Shown here one piece after another: positions 25,497 through 34,803 of a stretch of DNA of 64,000 nucleotides; position 1 is the first letter of the stretch, and every line of letters starts with the position of its first letter. The DNA is taken from the NCBI RefSeq assembly GCF_000633355.1, contig NZ_AYMQ01000056.1, positions 1-64,000 on the forward strand, written 5' to 3'. The position numbers and the translations under genes are program-made. The stretch comes from Serratia sp. H1w (lineage in GTDB: Bacteria > Pseudomonadota > Gammaproteobacteria > Enterobacterales > Enterobacteriaceae). Under the pieces are notes generated by a model. The model did no database searches. It was not told where the DNA came from and saw nothing but the letters and a program-made list of their open reading frames with translations.

Positions 25497-26624
25497 ATGC
25501 ATTGCGCTTTGTATTCGGCGAACACCTGCCGTTCCTGTCAGTGGCTGGAAAAGCCTTATTCCCAGCAACTGGAAGAAAAACAACATCATCTGCAATCCTT
25601 ACTGGCGGATCGCGATGTCGTGCAGTGGCTGGAACCGGTGACGGGTGAACAGAGTGCATTTCGCAACAAGGCGAAAATGGTGGTCAGCGGCAGCGTTGAG
25701 CGACCGTTGCTTGGCATGTCGCACCGTGATGGCACGCCGGTAGATCTGTGTGATTGCCCGCTGTATCCGGCCAGCTTTGCCCCTATCTTCGCGGTCTTGA
25801 AAAATTTCATTCCCCGTGCCGGATTAACGCCTTATAACGTGGCGCGTAAGCGTGGCGAGCTGAAGTATTTGCTGTTGACGGAAAGCACCTTCAGCGGCGG
25901 CCTGATGCTGCGCTTTGTGCTCCGCTCCGAGAGTAAGCTGGCGCAGCTGCGTGCCGCTTTGCCTTGGTTACAACAGCAGTTGCCCCAGTTGAAGGTGATC
26001 TCCGCCAATATCCAGCCAGTGCACATGGCGATCATGGAAGGCGAACAAGAAATTCCCCTGACCGAGCAGCAGGCGTTGGAAGAGCAGTTCAACCAGGTGC
26101 CGCTGTATATTCGCCCGCAGAGCTTTTTTCAAACCAATCCGCAGGTGGCCAGCCAGCTGTACGCCACCGCACGGGACTGGGTGCGGGCGCTGGGTATCGC
26201 CAGCATGTGGGATCTGTTCTGCGGTGTCGGCGGCTTCGGCTTACATTGCGCTCAACCGCAAACCAGGCTGACTGGCATCGAGATCAGCGGAGAGGCGATT
26301 GCCTGTGCCAAACAGTCGGCGCAAACCCTCGGCTTACAGCAGGTGGATTTTCAGGCGCTGGATTCAACCCGATTTGCAACCGCTGAGGGGGAGGTTCCTG
26401 AATTGGTCTTGGTGAACCCGCCGCGGCGGGGAATTGGCAAGGAACTGTGTGATTATCTCAACCGTATGGCACCGGGTTATATTCTTTATTCCAGCTGTAA
26501 TGCGCTAAGTATGGCGAAGGATTTGGCGATGCTGCCTGATTACCGCGTGGAACGCGTACAGCTGTTTGATATGTTCCCGCACACCGCTCATTACGAAGTA
26601 CTGATGCTGTTGGTGCGGAAATAA
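25497..26624 (+). CDS. rlmC: 23S rRNA (uracil(747)-C5)-methyltransferase RlmC
   Basis: A 375-residue SAM-dependent enzyme methylating U747 of 23S rRNA. N-terminal cysteines C3, C11, C14 and C87 ([14 protein letters not shown], then CDCPLYP) are placed for an iron-sulfur cluster. The SAM site is [13 protein letters not shown], followed by LVNPPRRG and the catalytic cysteine in YSSCNA. Length equals E. coli RlmC (RumB). It starts without a strong Shine-Dalgarno. It is downstream of the pot terminator and followed by a palindrome pair. Confidence 0.95.
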   Translation: MHCALYSANTCRSCQWLEKPYSQQLEEKQHHLQSLLADRDVVQWLEPVTGEQSAFRNKAKMVVSGSVERPLLGMSHRDGTPVDLCDCPLYPASFAPIFAVLKNFIPRAGLTPYNVARKRGELKYLLLTESTFSGGLMLRFVLRSESKLAQLRAALPWLQQQLPQLKVISANIQPVHMAIMEGEQEIPLTEQQALEEQFNQVPLYIRPQSFFQTNPQVASQLYATARDWVRALGIASMWDLFCGVGGFGLHCAQPQTRLTGIEISGEAIACAKQSAQTLGLQQVDFQALDSTRFATAEGEVPELVLVNPPRRGIGKELCDYLNRMAPGYILYSSCNALSMAKDLAMLPDYRVERVQLFDMFPHTAHYEVLMLLVRK

Positions 26625-26800
26625 TCCCCTCACCCGAGCCCTCTCCCAAAAGGAGAGGGGACTAAACGTTCTACAGTTTTACTCTCGCATCTGACCTTAA
26701 CACGGGCGCAGCATGCAGCGCCTCTACGCAGTGCCACATTAGCTGCCAACGACGCTGAACTGGCTCCCTCTCCCTGTGGGAGAGGGTTGGGGTGAGGGGA
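26625..26800. repeat. Paired inverted REP-like palindromes (family A), copy 3
   Basis: Left unit 26625-26660 (CCCCTCACCCGAGCCCTCTC, then CCAAAAGGAGAGGGG) and right unit 26763-26800 (CCCTCTCCCTGTGGGAGAGG, then GTTGGGGTGAGGGG), about 100 nt apart. Between them lies a family B relative GGCGCAGCATGCAGCGCC (26704-26722). The pair occupies the convergent rlmC-artJ gap. Confidence 0.8.
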
Positions 26801-26801
26801 C

Positions 26802-27536
26802 TTACTGCGGGAACCACTTATCGTTGATCGCCTTGTAGGTACCGTCCGCCTTGACCGCATCCAGCGCAGCATTCAGCTTGACCAATAGCGCCTGATTATC
26901 CGGACGCACGGCAATCCCTAAACCGGTGCCAAAGTACTGTGCGTCGGTCACGTGCTCGCCAACAACGGCCAGCTCCGGATTGCTTTTCAGCCACTCATTC
27001 ACTACCGCAGTATCCCCGAATACGCCATCGATACGGCCATTTTTCAGCTCCAGCACGGCGTTTTGGTAGCTGTCATACGACACGGTATTGATCTCTGGGT
27101 GCTTGTCCTGCATGTATTTTTGATGCGTGGTGCCGTTCTCCATCCCCAGTTTCTTGCCTTTCAAATCCGCCAGCGAGGTGAATTTGCCTTTCTGGGCAAT
27201 AACAATGGCTGAGTTGGCATAATAGGGCTGGGTAAAGGTCACTTGCTTGCTACGCTCTGGCGTGATGTCCATACCGGAGATCACTGCGTCATATTTCTTG
27301 AATTTCAGCGCCGCGATCAGGCTGTCAAAGGCCTGGTTGGTGAAGGTGCAGTCGGCTTGCATCTGTTTGCACAGGGCTTTGGCCAGATCGATATCAAAAC
27401 CAACGATCTGGTTATTGGCATCCAGAGATTCAAACGGCGGGTAGGTTGCCGAAGAGGCGAAACGAATGGTGTCTGCGGCGGTGGCGTTAAAGGTGATCCC
27501 GGCGAGAATGGTGGCAGCAAGTAACAGCTTTTTCAT
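26802..27536 (-). CDS. artJ: Arginine-binding periplasmic protein ArtJ
   Basis: A 244-residue periplasmic solute-binding protein specific for L-arginine in E. coli. Signal peptide MKKLLLAATILAGITFNATA, then ADTIRFASSATYPPFESLDANNQI; the ligand-binding GFDIDLAKALCKQM and GMDITPERSKQV are present. It is a paralogue of ArtI 1.6 kb away, diverging at the N-terminus and in the hinge. Start at 27536; an in-frame ATG 69 nt upstream would precede the signal peptide. An ARG box lies about 100 nt upstream, and a terminator of artPIQM separates the units. Confidence 0.93.
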   Translation of the reverse strand: MKKLLLAATILAGITFNATAADTIRFASSATYPPFESLDANNQIVGFDIDLAKALCKQMQADCTFTNQAFDSLIAALKFKKYDAVISGMDITPERSKQVTFTQPYYANSAIVIAQKGKFTSLADLKGKKLGMENGTTHQKYMQDKHPEINTVSYDSYQNAVLELKNGRIDGVFGDTAVVNEWLKSNPELAVVGEHVTDAQYFGTGLGIAVRPDNQALLVKLNAALDAVKADGTYKAINDKWFPQ

Positions 27537-27637
27537 CGGTACGGCTCCTGTCGTAAATTTGATTTTTGTCTCGCCACCTTTATTCTGACAACGACCAAAA
27601 GGCATTGTGAGTGGCTATGCCGATAACAATGCCATTT

Positions 27638-27655
27638 AGTGAATTATTATGCAAT
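27638..27655 (-). promoter_or_regulatory. ARG box upstream of artJ
   Basis: TGAATTATTATGCA (27640-27653) matches the ArgR half-operator consensus TGAATWWWWATTCA except one base. A weaker second box follows at about 27657-27672. The position, about 100 nt before artJ, fits ArgR repression as in E. coli. Confidence 0.65.
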
Positions 27656-27684
27656 ATAAATGACTATAAAATTATTTTGGTCAT

Positions 27685-27711
27685 AAAAAAGCCCCGCGCA
27701 GGGCAGGGCTT
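27685..27711 (-). terminator. Terminator of artPIQM
   Basis: On the minus strand AGCCCTGC..GCGGGGCT forms a stem followed by six U residues, 18 nt after the artM stop. Confidence 0.85.
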
Positions 27712-27728
27712 GGTCATCGTGGACTGGC

Positions 27729-28397
27729 TCAGTTACGCCGTTCAAACGCCAACGCGCGGCGTTCAACCATCCGCATCAAGAGTGTCAGCAGGCCGTTAAC
27801 GCACAGGTACACAATGCCAGCGGCACCGAATACCATCACGTCATAAGTCCGGCCATACATCAGCTGGCTGTAGCCCATCACTTCCATCAGGGTAATGGTA
27901 TAGGCAAGAGAGGTACTCTTGAACACCAGCACCACTTCATTGGAATAAGAGGACAAGGCACGTTTGAAAGCATACGGCAGCAGAATGCGCAGCGTTTGCT
28001 GGCGTGACATGCCCAGCGCTTCACAAGATTGCCACTGGCCCGCCGGAATAGCACGCACCGCACCATGGAACAGCAGGGTGGTATAAGCCGCACTGTTCAA
28101 CGCCAACGCAATCATTGCGCAGAGCCAGGGTTGCGACAGCAGGTTCCACAACCAGGGATATTCACGGATCGCCGGGAACTGGCCGGGGCCGTAGTAAATC
28201 AGGAAGATCTGTACCAGCAACGGTGTACCGGTGAACAGCGTAATGTAGACCTTCACCAACTGCGTCAGTACCGGCGTTTTTAACGTCAGGATCACCGTCA
28301 GCACTAACGACATCAGCAAGGCGACCACTAATGCCACGATGGTCAGAGACAGGCTGGTGTGCAGGCCTTTGATGATTTCGGGTATGAACTCAAGCAT
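27729..28397 (-). CDS. artM: Arginine ABC transporter permease ArtM
   Basis: A 222-residue inner-membrane permease of the ArtPQM complex, five transmembrane helices. The EAA-type loop CEALGMSRQQTLRILLPYAFKRALS lies before the fourth helix, and LYSVTLMEV-like TITLMEVMGYSQ follows. It overlaps artQ by one base (artQ stop and artM start share A at 28397). Same order as E. coli artPIQM. Confidence 0.94.
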   Translation of the reverse strand: MLEFIPEIIKGLHTSLSLTIVALVVALLMSLVLTVILTLKTPVLTQLVKVYITLFTGTPLLVQIFLIYYGPGQFPAIREYPWLWNLLSQPWLCAMIALALNSAAYTTLLFHGAVRAIPAGQWQSCEALGMSRQQTLRILLPYAFKRALSSYSNEVVLVFKSTSLAYTITLMEVMGYSQLMYGRTYDVMVFGAAGIVYLCVNGLLTLLMRMVERRALAFERRN

Positions 28398-29113
28398 CAG
28401 GCTGGCCCCCGCTCAAAACGCGTCGTGCGCAGTTCGATCCGCTTAAGGATGTACTGGCTCAGTAGGGTGACAACTAGATAGATTGCCGCTGCGATCACAT
28501 ACCAGGTAAACGGCTCCTGGGTGCGGGTGGCAATGCTCTTGGTCTGCAACATCAAATCGTTAACGCTGATCAACGACACCAGCGCGGTATCTTTCAGCAG
28601 CACCAGCCACTGATTACCCAGCCCCGGAAGGGCATGACGCCACATTTGCGGCATAATCAAGCGAAAGAAGATGGCTGTCTTGCTGAGCCCCAAGGCCTGG
28701 CCGGACTCCCATTGGCCCTGTGGCACCGCTTTCAGCGCCCCACGCAGCGTTTGCGACGCGTAGGCCGAATAGAGCAGGGCCAAGGCGATAACGCCGCACA
28801 GGAACGGGCTGACTTCGAAATTATCGATCGACAGTTGCACCGGCAGTTGGAACAGGCCGAAGTTCAGCACGAAGCCGTCGGACAGCACCATCAGCAGCTG
28901 CGAAGAGCCGAAATAGATAAACAGCACCACCAGAATTTCTGGCAAGCCGCGCAGCAGCGTCACCCAGGCGGTGCCGAGCCAACTGACCGCTTTCCAGCGG
29001 GATGACTCCCAGACGGCAAACAGCATCGCCAGGATCAGCCCAAGAACCAGGGCACAAACGGCAAGGCCGACGGTCATCCCGGCGGCGCTAGCTAAAGGTT
29101 GGATTTCATTCAT
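28397..29113 (-). CDS. artQ: Arginine ABC transporter permease ArtQ
   Basis: A 238-residue inner-membrane permease, partner of ArtM. The ABC-docking loop reads [28 protein letters not shown], and [20 protein letters not shown] follows as in polar amino acid permeases. It starts 9 nt after artI, consistent with one mRNA for artPIQM. Confidence 0.94.
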   Translation of the reverse strand: MNEIQPLASAAGMTVGLAVCALVLGLILAMLFAVWESSRWKAVSWLGTAWVTLLRGLPEILVVLFIYFGSSQLLMVLSDGFVLNFGLFQLPVQLSIDNFEVSPFLCGVIALALLYSAYASQTLRGALKAVPQGQWESGQALGLSKTAIFFRLIMPQMWRHALPGLGNQWLVLLKDTALVSLISVNDLMLQTKSIATRTQEPFTWYVIAAAIYLVVTLLSQYILKRIELRTTRFERGPA

Positions 29114-29122
29114 GGATAATGA

Positions 29123-29854
29123 TTACTGCTGGAACCATTTTTTGTAGATGGTCTCGTAAGTCCCATCCTGCTTGATTTTATCCAGGGCAGCGTTGAATTT
29201 GCCCTGCAGTTCGGTGTTTTGCAGGCGCATGGCGATGCCCAGGCCGCTACCGAAGTAGTCTTTATCCGTCACTTTATCGCCCACGGCGGTCAGCGCAGCG
29301 TTATCTTTCAGCCACTCGTTGACCACTGCGGTATCACCAAACACCGCATCAACACGGCCATTTTTCAGATCCAGGATGGCGTTCTGATAGCTGTCGTAGC
29401 CCACGGTGGTGATTTCCGGGTGCTTATCGTTGAGGAATTTCTGGTGCGTGGTGCCGTTTTGCACGCCAACGCGTTTGCCTTTCAGCGCGGCAACGTCGGC
29501 CACTTTGCCTTTCTCGGCAATAAACAGGGCCGAGTTATCGTAGTAAGGCTTGCTGAACAGCACCTGCTTTTCGCGCTCAGGGGTGATATCCATACCGGCC
29601 ATTACTGCGTCGAAGCGCTTGAACTTCAGGCTTGGGATCAGACTGTCGAAGCCCTGGTTGGTAAAGGTGCACTCAGCCTGCATCTCTTTACACAGCGCAT
29701 TGGCCAGATCGACGTCGAAGCCCTGGATTTTGTTATCCGCCGCCACAAACTCGAACGGAGGGTAGGAAGCTTCGGTAGCGAAACGGATAGTTTCAGCTGC
29801 TGAGGCAGAAACGTTGATGCCAGCCAGAACGGCGGCGATTAGTAGTTTTTTCAT
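29123..29854 (-). CDS. artI: ArtI, periplasmic amino acid-binding protein
   Basis: A 243-residue periplasmic binding protein with signal peptide ending ASAAE. It shares GFDVDLANALCKEMQ, GMDITPEREKQVLFS and VFGDTAVVNEWL with ArtJ. It is encoded inside artPIQM, 32 nt after artP. In E. coli its ligand is not arginine itself, so the substrate here is left open. Length and order fit ArtI. Confidence 0.93.
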   Translation of the reverse strand: MKKLLIAAVLAGINVSASAAETIRFATEASYPPFEFVAADNKIQGFDVDLANALCKEMQAECTFTNQGFDSLIPSLKFKRFDAVMAGMDITPEREKQVLFSKPYYDNSALFIAEKGKVADVAALKGKRVGVQNGTTHQKFLNDKHPEITTVGYDSYQNAILDLKNGRVDAVFGDTAVVNEWLKDNAALTAVGDKVTDKDYFGSGLGIAMRLQNTELQGKFNAALDKIKQDGTYETIYKKWFQQ

Positions 29855-29886
29855 CGCAAATTCCCTGAGAACAGCAAATAACGCTA

Positions 29887-30615
29887 TTAGTGTGATAAGT
29901 AATTGGCAAACTCTACGGTTTGCGGTTGTGCAAACAGGCTGGCATCGCCCTGTTCGACGATATGGCCGTTTTCCATATACACCACGCGGCTGGCGGTTTT
30001 ACGCGCGACTTCAACCTCATGGGTAACGATCACCTGGGTAATACCGGTGCCGGCCAACTCACGAATGATGCTGACGATCTGTGCGGTAATTTCCGGATCC
30101 AGTGCGGCCGTCGGTTCATCGAACAGCAGCACCTGAGGTTCCATCATCAGCGCACGGGCAATCGCTACGCGCTGTTGTTGGCCACCGGAGAGATGCAGCG
30201 GGAAACGATCGGCAAAATCGGTCAGACGTAACCGGGTCAGCAACTTGTCGGCACGCGCCATCGCCTGGGCCTTGGTCAGGCCAAGTACGCGGCAGGGAGC
30301 TTCGATCAGGTTTTGCACCACGGTCAGATGCGGCCAGAGATTGTACTGTTGGAAGACCATGCCCACGTTTTGGCGCAGTTCACGGATGGATTTCTCCCCC
30401 GGCGACTGTTTAAAGTCGAACTTGTTGCCCGCAATTTGCAGGTGGCCAGAACGCGGCATTTCAAGCAGGTTAAGCACCCGCAGCAGCGAACTCTTGCCTG
30501 CGCCGCTTGGACCAAGCAGCACCAGAGTCTCGCCGGCAGGGCAATCCAGTGTAATGTTAAACAGCGCCTGATGTGCGCCGTAAAAGCAGTTGATATCTTT
30601 TAGTTGAATACTCAT
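29887..30615 (-). CDS. artP: Arginine ABC transporter ATPase ArtP
   Basis: A 242-residue ATPase energising ArtQM. Walker [10 protein letters not shown], signature LSGGQQQR, Walker [13 protein letters not shown] and the H-loop VTHEVEVA are in order. The N-terminus [19 protein letters not shown] matches E. coli ArtP, which fixes the start at 30615; an in-frame ATG 21 nt upstream gives a near-duplicate MSIQFQR. It is the first gene of artPIQM, with ARG boxes just upstream. Confidence 0.95.
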   Translation of the reverse strand: MSIQLKDINCFYGAHQALFNITLDCPAGETLVLLGPSGAGKSSLLRVLNLLEMPRSGHLQIAGNKFDFKQSPGEKSIRELRQNVGMVFQQYNLWPHLTVVQNLIEAPCRVLGLTKAQAMARADKLLTRLRLTDFADRFPLHLSGGQQQRVAIARALMMEPQVLLFDEPTAALDPEITAQIVSIIRELAGTGITQVIVTHEVEVARKTASRVVYMENGHIVEQGDASLFAQPQTVEFANYLSH

Positions 30616-30623
30616 GCGCTGAA

Positions 30624-30677
30624 ATTGAATAGACATTGATGCCGTGAATGGTAACTTCCACAGAATACTTATGCAAT
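30624..30677 (-). promoter_or_regulatory. ARG boxes upstream of artP
   Basis: TGAATAGACATTGA (30626-30639) and GAATACTTATGCA (30663-30675) resemble ArgR half-operators (TGAATWWWWATTCA), 10-60 nt upstream of the artP start. The centre-to-centre distance of about 37 nt is longer than the usual 21, so only one may be used. Confidence 0.5.
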
Positions 30678-30876
30678 CTTTGTGAGTTAAAATTTATTAG
30701 TACGCGGCAGAATCGCTAAAGAATAGCATAAGATACCGCGAGCGCTGGCTGAACGGCGGATTTGTCGCGCAGAGTGTGAGCTTGATAGCCAATTTTCTCA
30801 AACTGATGGATTTTTGAGCATCGAAAGGGTTTTTTGGCAACCGGGTAAGCTATTACGCCCGGCTGCCAGTTCGCTG

Positions 30877-31425
30877 TTACTGGTTCTCAAGGACCTGGCG
30901 CAGCGTACCGCTGGCGGCATGTGCCGGGATGTTCAGGAAGCGGATGTCGTCGACCACCCAACAAGTCCCTTCGCGCACCATCAGCACTTCTTCCTGCCAG
31001 TTGATTGCACTGGCGCCGTCTTTTTGGTGGGTCAGTTGCACACGCAGCGGGATGTTTTTGGCATCGGTGTTAGGGATGGTGGAGGCGCTGGCTACCGTTG
31101 CGCTGGTTGGCCCCTGGGCATTGCCAGAGAACAGATCGCCGGTGATGGTGTGTTTACCGGGATGCTGACTTGCGCTCACAAAATCCTGATACAGCACATG
31201 GCTCAGGTAAGGTTGCAACTGTGCCAGGCGGCTAGTGTCCGGCAGCGCGTTGCTTGGGCCTTGCTGAATGCGCAGATCATAGAACTTCTGGGCTACCGTA
31301 TCCGGGCCACCTTCTACGCAAGGTCCGGTGCGAACCCCTACATCCTTGAAGGCGGGATCAACGGTGGTACAGGCGCTCAGGAACAGGGCCAAGGGTAAAA
31401 CAACAGCAAGCGTTTTTGTTTTCAT
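30877..31425 (-). CDS. ybjP: YbjP family lipoprotein
   Basis: A 182-residue outer-membrane-type lipoprotein. The lipobox LSAC ends at Cys19, with Thr at +2, which predicts the outer membrane. The rest is a DUF3828-like fold (QWEEVLMVREGTCWVVDDIRF). It resembles E. coli YbjP, whose function is unknown. A GC-rich stem (GGCAGCCGGGC) follows the stop but has an A-run, not a U-run, so it is not a classical terminator. It diverges from ybjQ. Confidence 0.88.
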   Translation of the reverse strand: MKTKTLAVVLPLALFLSACTTVDPAFKDVGVRTGPCVEGGPDTVAQKFYDLRIQQGPSNALPDTSRLAQLQPYLSHVLYQDFVSASQHPGKHTITGDLFSGNAQGPTSATVASASTIPNTDAKNIPLRVQLTHQKDGASAINWQEEVLMVREGTCWVVDDIRFLNIPAHAASGTLRQVLENQ

Positions 31426-31601
31426 CTCATAACCTTATGTGAAAGTCTCTCAACCATGAAGACCGAAAACCTCGGGACTAGCCTACAGTATAAAGGCGTT
31501 TTGGGTCCTTGCATTGGTGCTGTGTGCCATTGTGCCACAGAACATCCGTTAAAATTAGTTGTCCTACCACAGCAATGATTTGATTTTACGAGGAGTTCTT
31601 G

Positions 31602-31925
31602 ATGCAATTGTCCACTACCCCCAGCCTGGAAGGGTTTACCATCACCGAATATTGTGGCGTCGTCACCGGTGAAGCCATTCTGGGGGCCAATATCTTCCGT
31701 GATTTTTTTGCTGGCGTGCGTGATATCGTTGGCGGCCGTTCCGGCGCCTACGAGAAGGAGTTGCGTAAGGCGCGTCAGTTGGCCTTTCAGGAGTTGCAGG
31801 AGCAGGCCAAAGAGTTGGGGGCCAATGCGATTGTCGGCATCGATATCGATTACGAAACCGTGGGTAAAGACAGCACCATGTTGATGGTCAGCGTCAGCGG
31901 CACCGCGGTTAAAGTCAGCCGCTAA
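31602..31925 (+). CDS. ybjQ: YbjQ family protein (UPF0145)
   Basis: A 107-residue cytoplasmic protein of the heavy-metal-binding-like YbjQ family that forms pentamers in structures; function unknown. Conserved blocks: [45 protein letters not shown] (abridged here to its start and end) and [16 protein letters not shown]. The start is ATG 31602 with GAGGAGTTCTTG before it; a TTG one codon earlier is in frame. Length equals E. coli YbjQ. The small gene after it may be co-transcribed. Confidence 0.93.
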   Translation: MQLSTTPSLEGFTITEYCGVVTGEAILGANIFRDFFAGVRDIVGGRSGAYEKELRKARQLAFQELQEQAKELGANAIVGIDIDYETVGKDSTMLMVSVSGTAVKVSR

Positions 31926-31957
31926 GCGGCAATATTGTGAAATAACAAGGACGTTAA

Positions 31958-32230
31958 ATGGAAAGTACTGAACAAGGATGCAATGAACTGCAACAGAAAA
32001 TCAGCCGGCTAACCCAATTGATGACCTGGTTGTTGATCGGGGGAGTTGTCACGCTTGGAATGGCTCTCCTCAAGCTTTTTACCGGCGAGTTCGATCCTAT
32101 CTACCATTCGATTGAGGCTGCGCTTGGGGTGTACTGTCTGGCAACGTGGTGCAAGAGCTATTCCGACAGACAAAAGCTGGTGCAGAAACTGCAAGCGGCC
32201 AAGACAGCGCCAGATTCGCTCGTTTCATGA
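31958..32230 (+). CDS. Small membrane protein, unknown
   Basis: I do not recognise this 90-residue protein. It has a short amphipathic N-terminus with a heptad-like NELQQKISRLTQL, a hydrophobic segment LMTWLLIGGVVTLGMALL (about residues 20-40), a second weaker one around EAALGVYCLATWC, and a basic C-terminus (DRQKLVQKLQAAK). It starts 32 nt after ybjQ with AAGGACGTTAA upstream, so it is probably translated from the ybjQ mRNA. It is not in the E. coli locus. An 11-bp inverted repeat lies downstream. Confidence 0.6.
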   Translation: MESTEQGCNELQQKISRLTQLMTWLLIGGVVTLGMALLKLFTGEFDPIYHSIEAALGVYCLATWCKSYSDRQKLVQKLQAAKTAPDSLVS

Positions 32231-32277
32231 TGCACCGTTAATTAACCGCTCTGGCACGGCAATGATTTGCCCTGATG

Positions 32278-32317
32278 CAACTACCGCCGCACCGTTTGTG
32301 ATAAAGGGCGGTAGTTG
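32278..32317. terminator. 11-bp inverted repeat between small membrane gene and DUF3300 gene
   Basis: CAACTACCGCC (32278-32288) pairs with GGCGGTAGTTG (32307-32317) around an 18-nt loop in a convergent gap. It is followed by ATGTCAATAT rather than a U-run, so termination is possible but not certain. Confidence 0.5.
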
Positions 32318-32345
32318 ATGTCAATATCCGCATTAAGCGGCAGCC

Positions 32346-33767
32346 TTATCCCTCCTTGTGTTCCTCTTTTCTTACTGGCAAATGTTCCTGTGGACGCTTA
32401 TTCACGCTGACGTGATGCGCAAGCATAGGGGCCGGAGGCTGATGGATCTGCGGTGTTGGTAATTTCGGATGCACTTGTGGAGTAATAGGTGGATGCTCAA
32501 TAGGTTGTGCATGAACGACGGTTTGTTTTTCAGGAGCCGCAGGTTGTCTGACAGGATGATTCATCACGGTGCCAGGGTGGATACTCGGCGACTGCGCCAG
32601 AGTATTGTGGCTGCCAGCAGGGAGTGACTCATGCGCGAGTTGTGTCATATGGAAATTTGGGGCGGTCATAGGAATCTTGGCGTGGGGCATGACGGTGGTT
32701 GGCCCAAACCGAGGAACTGGCAAGGTAGCCGCGCTGGATGACGGATGTACCATCGTCGGCGCAGTAAAATGAGGGATCTGGCCATTGTTAGCCTGCGCTG
32801 GGAAATTATAGTGGTCGTGACTGTCGTAATGATTCACCGTACTGTAGCGACTGACGTTATTGTACTCATTGACGTTCACCACCGTGGCTGGGTGGGAAAA
32901 ATAAGGCTGATTGTTATACATCACCGGTTGATGCCTGCCATCGTAATGCCCGTCCCAGTGAACATCCCAGTCGTTCCAACCGTGATGGTGGTCGTTGATT
33001 ATCGCCCCTAGCGCAACGCCGGCACCAAAGCTGATAATACCGGTAGTCAGCATTTCGCCACCGCTGAAGCCTGAAGGGGCGGCGTAATGGTAGCCGGGGT
33101 AAGCCGCTATTGGCCCACCGTAGGCCACCCAAGGATCGTAATAAGGCACATACAGCACGTCCGGCTGGCTGGGTTCAATCACAATAGTCTGTGGTGGGGC
33201 CATGACCAGGCTCTGGGGAGCGATATAATCAGGGGGCGCAGCAGAGACGACAACCCGCTGCTGCGGCGTATTTTTCAGCGTACCTTTATGTGCGGCGCGT
33301 TGGCGCATGACCTGAATAGCGTTCATCACATCGGTGGGATCGTTGAGATAAGCGTTGCCCAGTTGCGTCGTCCAGGCGATATTTTTTGCCATCTGATCGA
33401 TAATATCAGGGAACAGTACCAGACTGCGGACGCTGTTGTCCCAAGGTTGAGTATTGGCCGCGTTGCTCAACGCTGCGGGTTGTCGACCTGGGTTTTGCGT
33501 CAGCCAGTTATCGGCAGCGGTGATCTGATCGGGATACCCCGCACCTGCTAATACCTGCGCCAGCAATTTATCTGGGAATAGCGCGATTGGGCTGACCAAC
33601 TGATACAGTTGATCGGCGCTCAGTGGCGTGTAAGCCTGAAGCACCGGCTGCGTTGGTGCCTGAGAGGGGATTATTGGTGTTGCTGCGGTAGTGTTTTTTT
33701 GATCGCAACCACTAAGTGGCAGCAGGGCAATAGCTACCAGGCAGGCTAAAACGCTGGGCTTGAACAT
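32346..33767 (-). CDS. DUF3300 lipoprotein
   Basis: A 473-residue predicted lipoprotein: lipobox LSGC ends at Cys21, Asp at +2 (an inner-membrane retention signal in E. coli). A DUF3300 domain follows (LYQLVSPIALFPDKLLAQVLAGAGYPDQITAADNWL start, DVLYVPYYDPW end, about residues 45-260). After it come a His/Asp/Trp-rich stretch (HHHGWNDWDVHWDGHYDG) and a long low-complexity tail rich in Pro, His, Gln and Thr. E. coli YacH is a relative; function is unknown. The His-rich part may bind metals (inference). Start 33767 has GGAG upstream; it diverges from amiD and is absent from the E. coli locus. Confidence 0.82.
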   Translation of the reverse strand: MFKPSVLACLVAIALLPLSGCDQKNTTAATPIIPSQAPTQPVLQAYTPLSADQLYQLVSPIALFPDKLLAQVLAGAGYPDQITAADNWLTQNPGRQPAALSNAANTQPWDNSVRSLVLFPDIIDQMAKNIAWTTQLGNAYLNDPTDVMNAIQVMRQRAAHKGTLKNTPQQRVVVSAAPPDYIAPQSLVMAPPQTIVIEPSQPDVLYVPYYDPWVAYGGPIAAYPGYHYAAPSGFSGGEMLTTGIISFGAGVALGAIINDHHHGWNDWDVHWDGHYDGRHQPVMYNNQPYFSHPATVVNVNEYNNVSRYSTVNHYDSHDHYNFPAQANNGQIPHFTAPTMVHPSSSAATLPVPRFGPTTVMPHAKIPMTAPNFHMTQLAHESLPAGSHNTLAQSPSIHPGTVMNHPVRQPAAPEKQTVVHAQPIEHPPITPQVHPKLPTPQIHQPPAPMLAHHVSVNKRPQEHLPVRKEEHKEG

Positions 33768-33969
33768 GATTGACTCCGCTTCTTGGTATACCGGCGATAC
33801 TTTGAGGCTAACACGCAGACTGCAACTCGCTGGCTGGGTTAACACTCCCTTGCAAATCAGAGAGGAGTTTCATGGTTTGTTGATTAACTGGGTGATTAGA
33901 TACAGCTTAATCCATGTCGGTAACACATTGTCGGGCTGACCGGCGGATGATAAATACAGGAAGGAACAG

Positions 33970-34803
33970 GTGAAAATCAGAGCAGGGATAGTAGCTTTCA
34001 TGCTGCTGGTGGGGTGCCAAAACGTTCAGCATGATACCGTCGTCGATCACGGTAGCTATCAATTGGAAATCCTGCATCAGGCACCGGGTGCCGATCAACG
34101 TATTCGTTTCCTGGTGATGCATTACACCGCAGAAAACTTTCATTCCTCGCTGAAGACGCTGACGGATGAACACGTCAGCGCGCACTATTTGTTGCCCGCC
34201 CATCCGCCATTGCAGGGCGGCAAGCCGGTGGCTTATCAACTGGTGCCGGAAGCTATGCGCGCTTGGCATGCCGGGGCCAGCAACTGGCGTGGGCGGACCA
34301 ATCTGAACGATACCTCGATCGGCATTGAGATCGTCAACCAAGGCTATAGCCGTAAGTTGCTGGAGACTGACTGGCAGCCTTATACACCAGAGCAAATTGC
34401 GTTACTGATCCAGCTTAGCCGCGATATCGTACAGCGTTACGCGCTGCAGCCGACAGATGTGGTAGGGCACAGTGATATTGCTCCGCAGCGCAAACAGGAT
34501 CCCGGTCCACTTTTCCCTTGGCAGCAGCTGGCGCAGGCAGGTATTGGCGCCTGGCCGGATGAACGGGAGGTGGCGCGCTATCTGGCGGGTCGTGACAAGC
34601 ATGCGCCGGTGGCAATGGCATCACTGTTGGAAAAGCTGGCGCGCTATGGTTATGGTGTCGATCCCGCGTGGGATGCCAAGCAGCAACGGAACCTGATAGC
34701 GGCGTTTCAGATGCATTTCCGGCCCAGCGATTATCGCGGTGAGCCGGATGCAGAAAGTGAGGCGATTATTGAGGCGTTACTGAGTAAATACGGGGCTTCA
34801 TAG
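33970..34803 (+). CDS. amiD: N-acetylmuramoyl-L-alanine amidase AmiD
   Basis: A 277-residue zinc amidase lipoprotein that cleaves the muramic acid-L-alanine bond, including anhydro-muropeptides, at the outer membrane. Lipobox LVGC ends at Cys16. The Amidase_2 domain carries the zinc ligands in VMHYTAENF, and [18 protein letters not shown]; a C-terminal peptidoglycan-binding domain (PG_binding_1) covers the last 75 residues. Start GTG 33970 follows GGAAGGAACAG. It ends in a 6-bp overlap with the convergent ybjS. Confidence 0.94.
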   Translation: MKIRAGIVAFMLLVGCQNVQHDTVVDHGSYQLEILHQAPGADQRIRFLVMHYTAENFHSSLKTLTDEHVSAHYLLPAHPPLQGGKPVAYQLVPEAMRAWHAGASNWRGRTNLNDTSIGIEIVNQGYSRKLLETDWQPYTPEQIALLIQLSRDIVQRYALQPTDVVGHSDIAPQRKQDPGPLFPWQQLAQAGIGAWPDEREVARYLAGRDKHAPVAMASLLEKLARYGYGVDPAWDAKQQRNLIAAFQMHFRPSDYRGEPDAESEAIIEALLSKYGAS

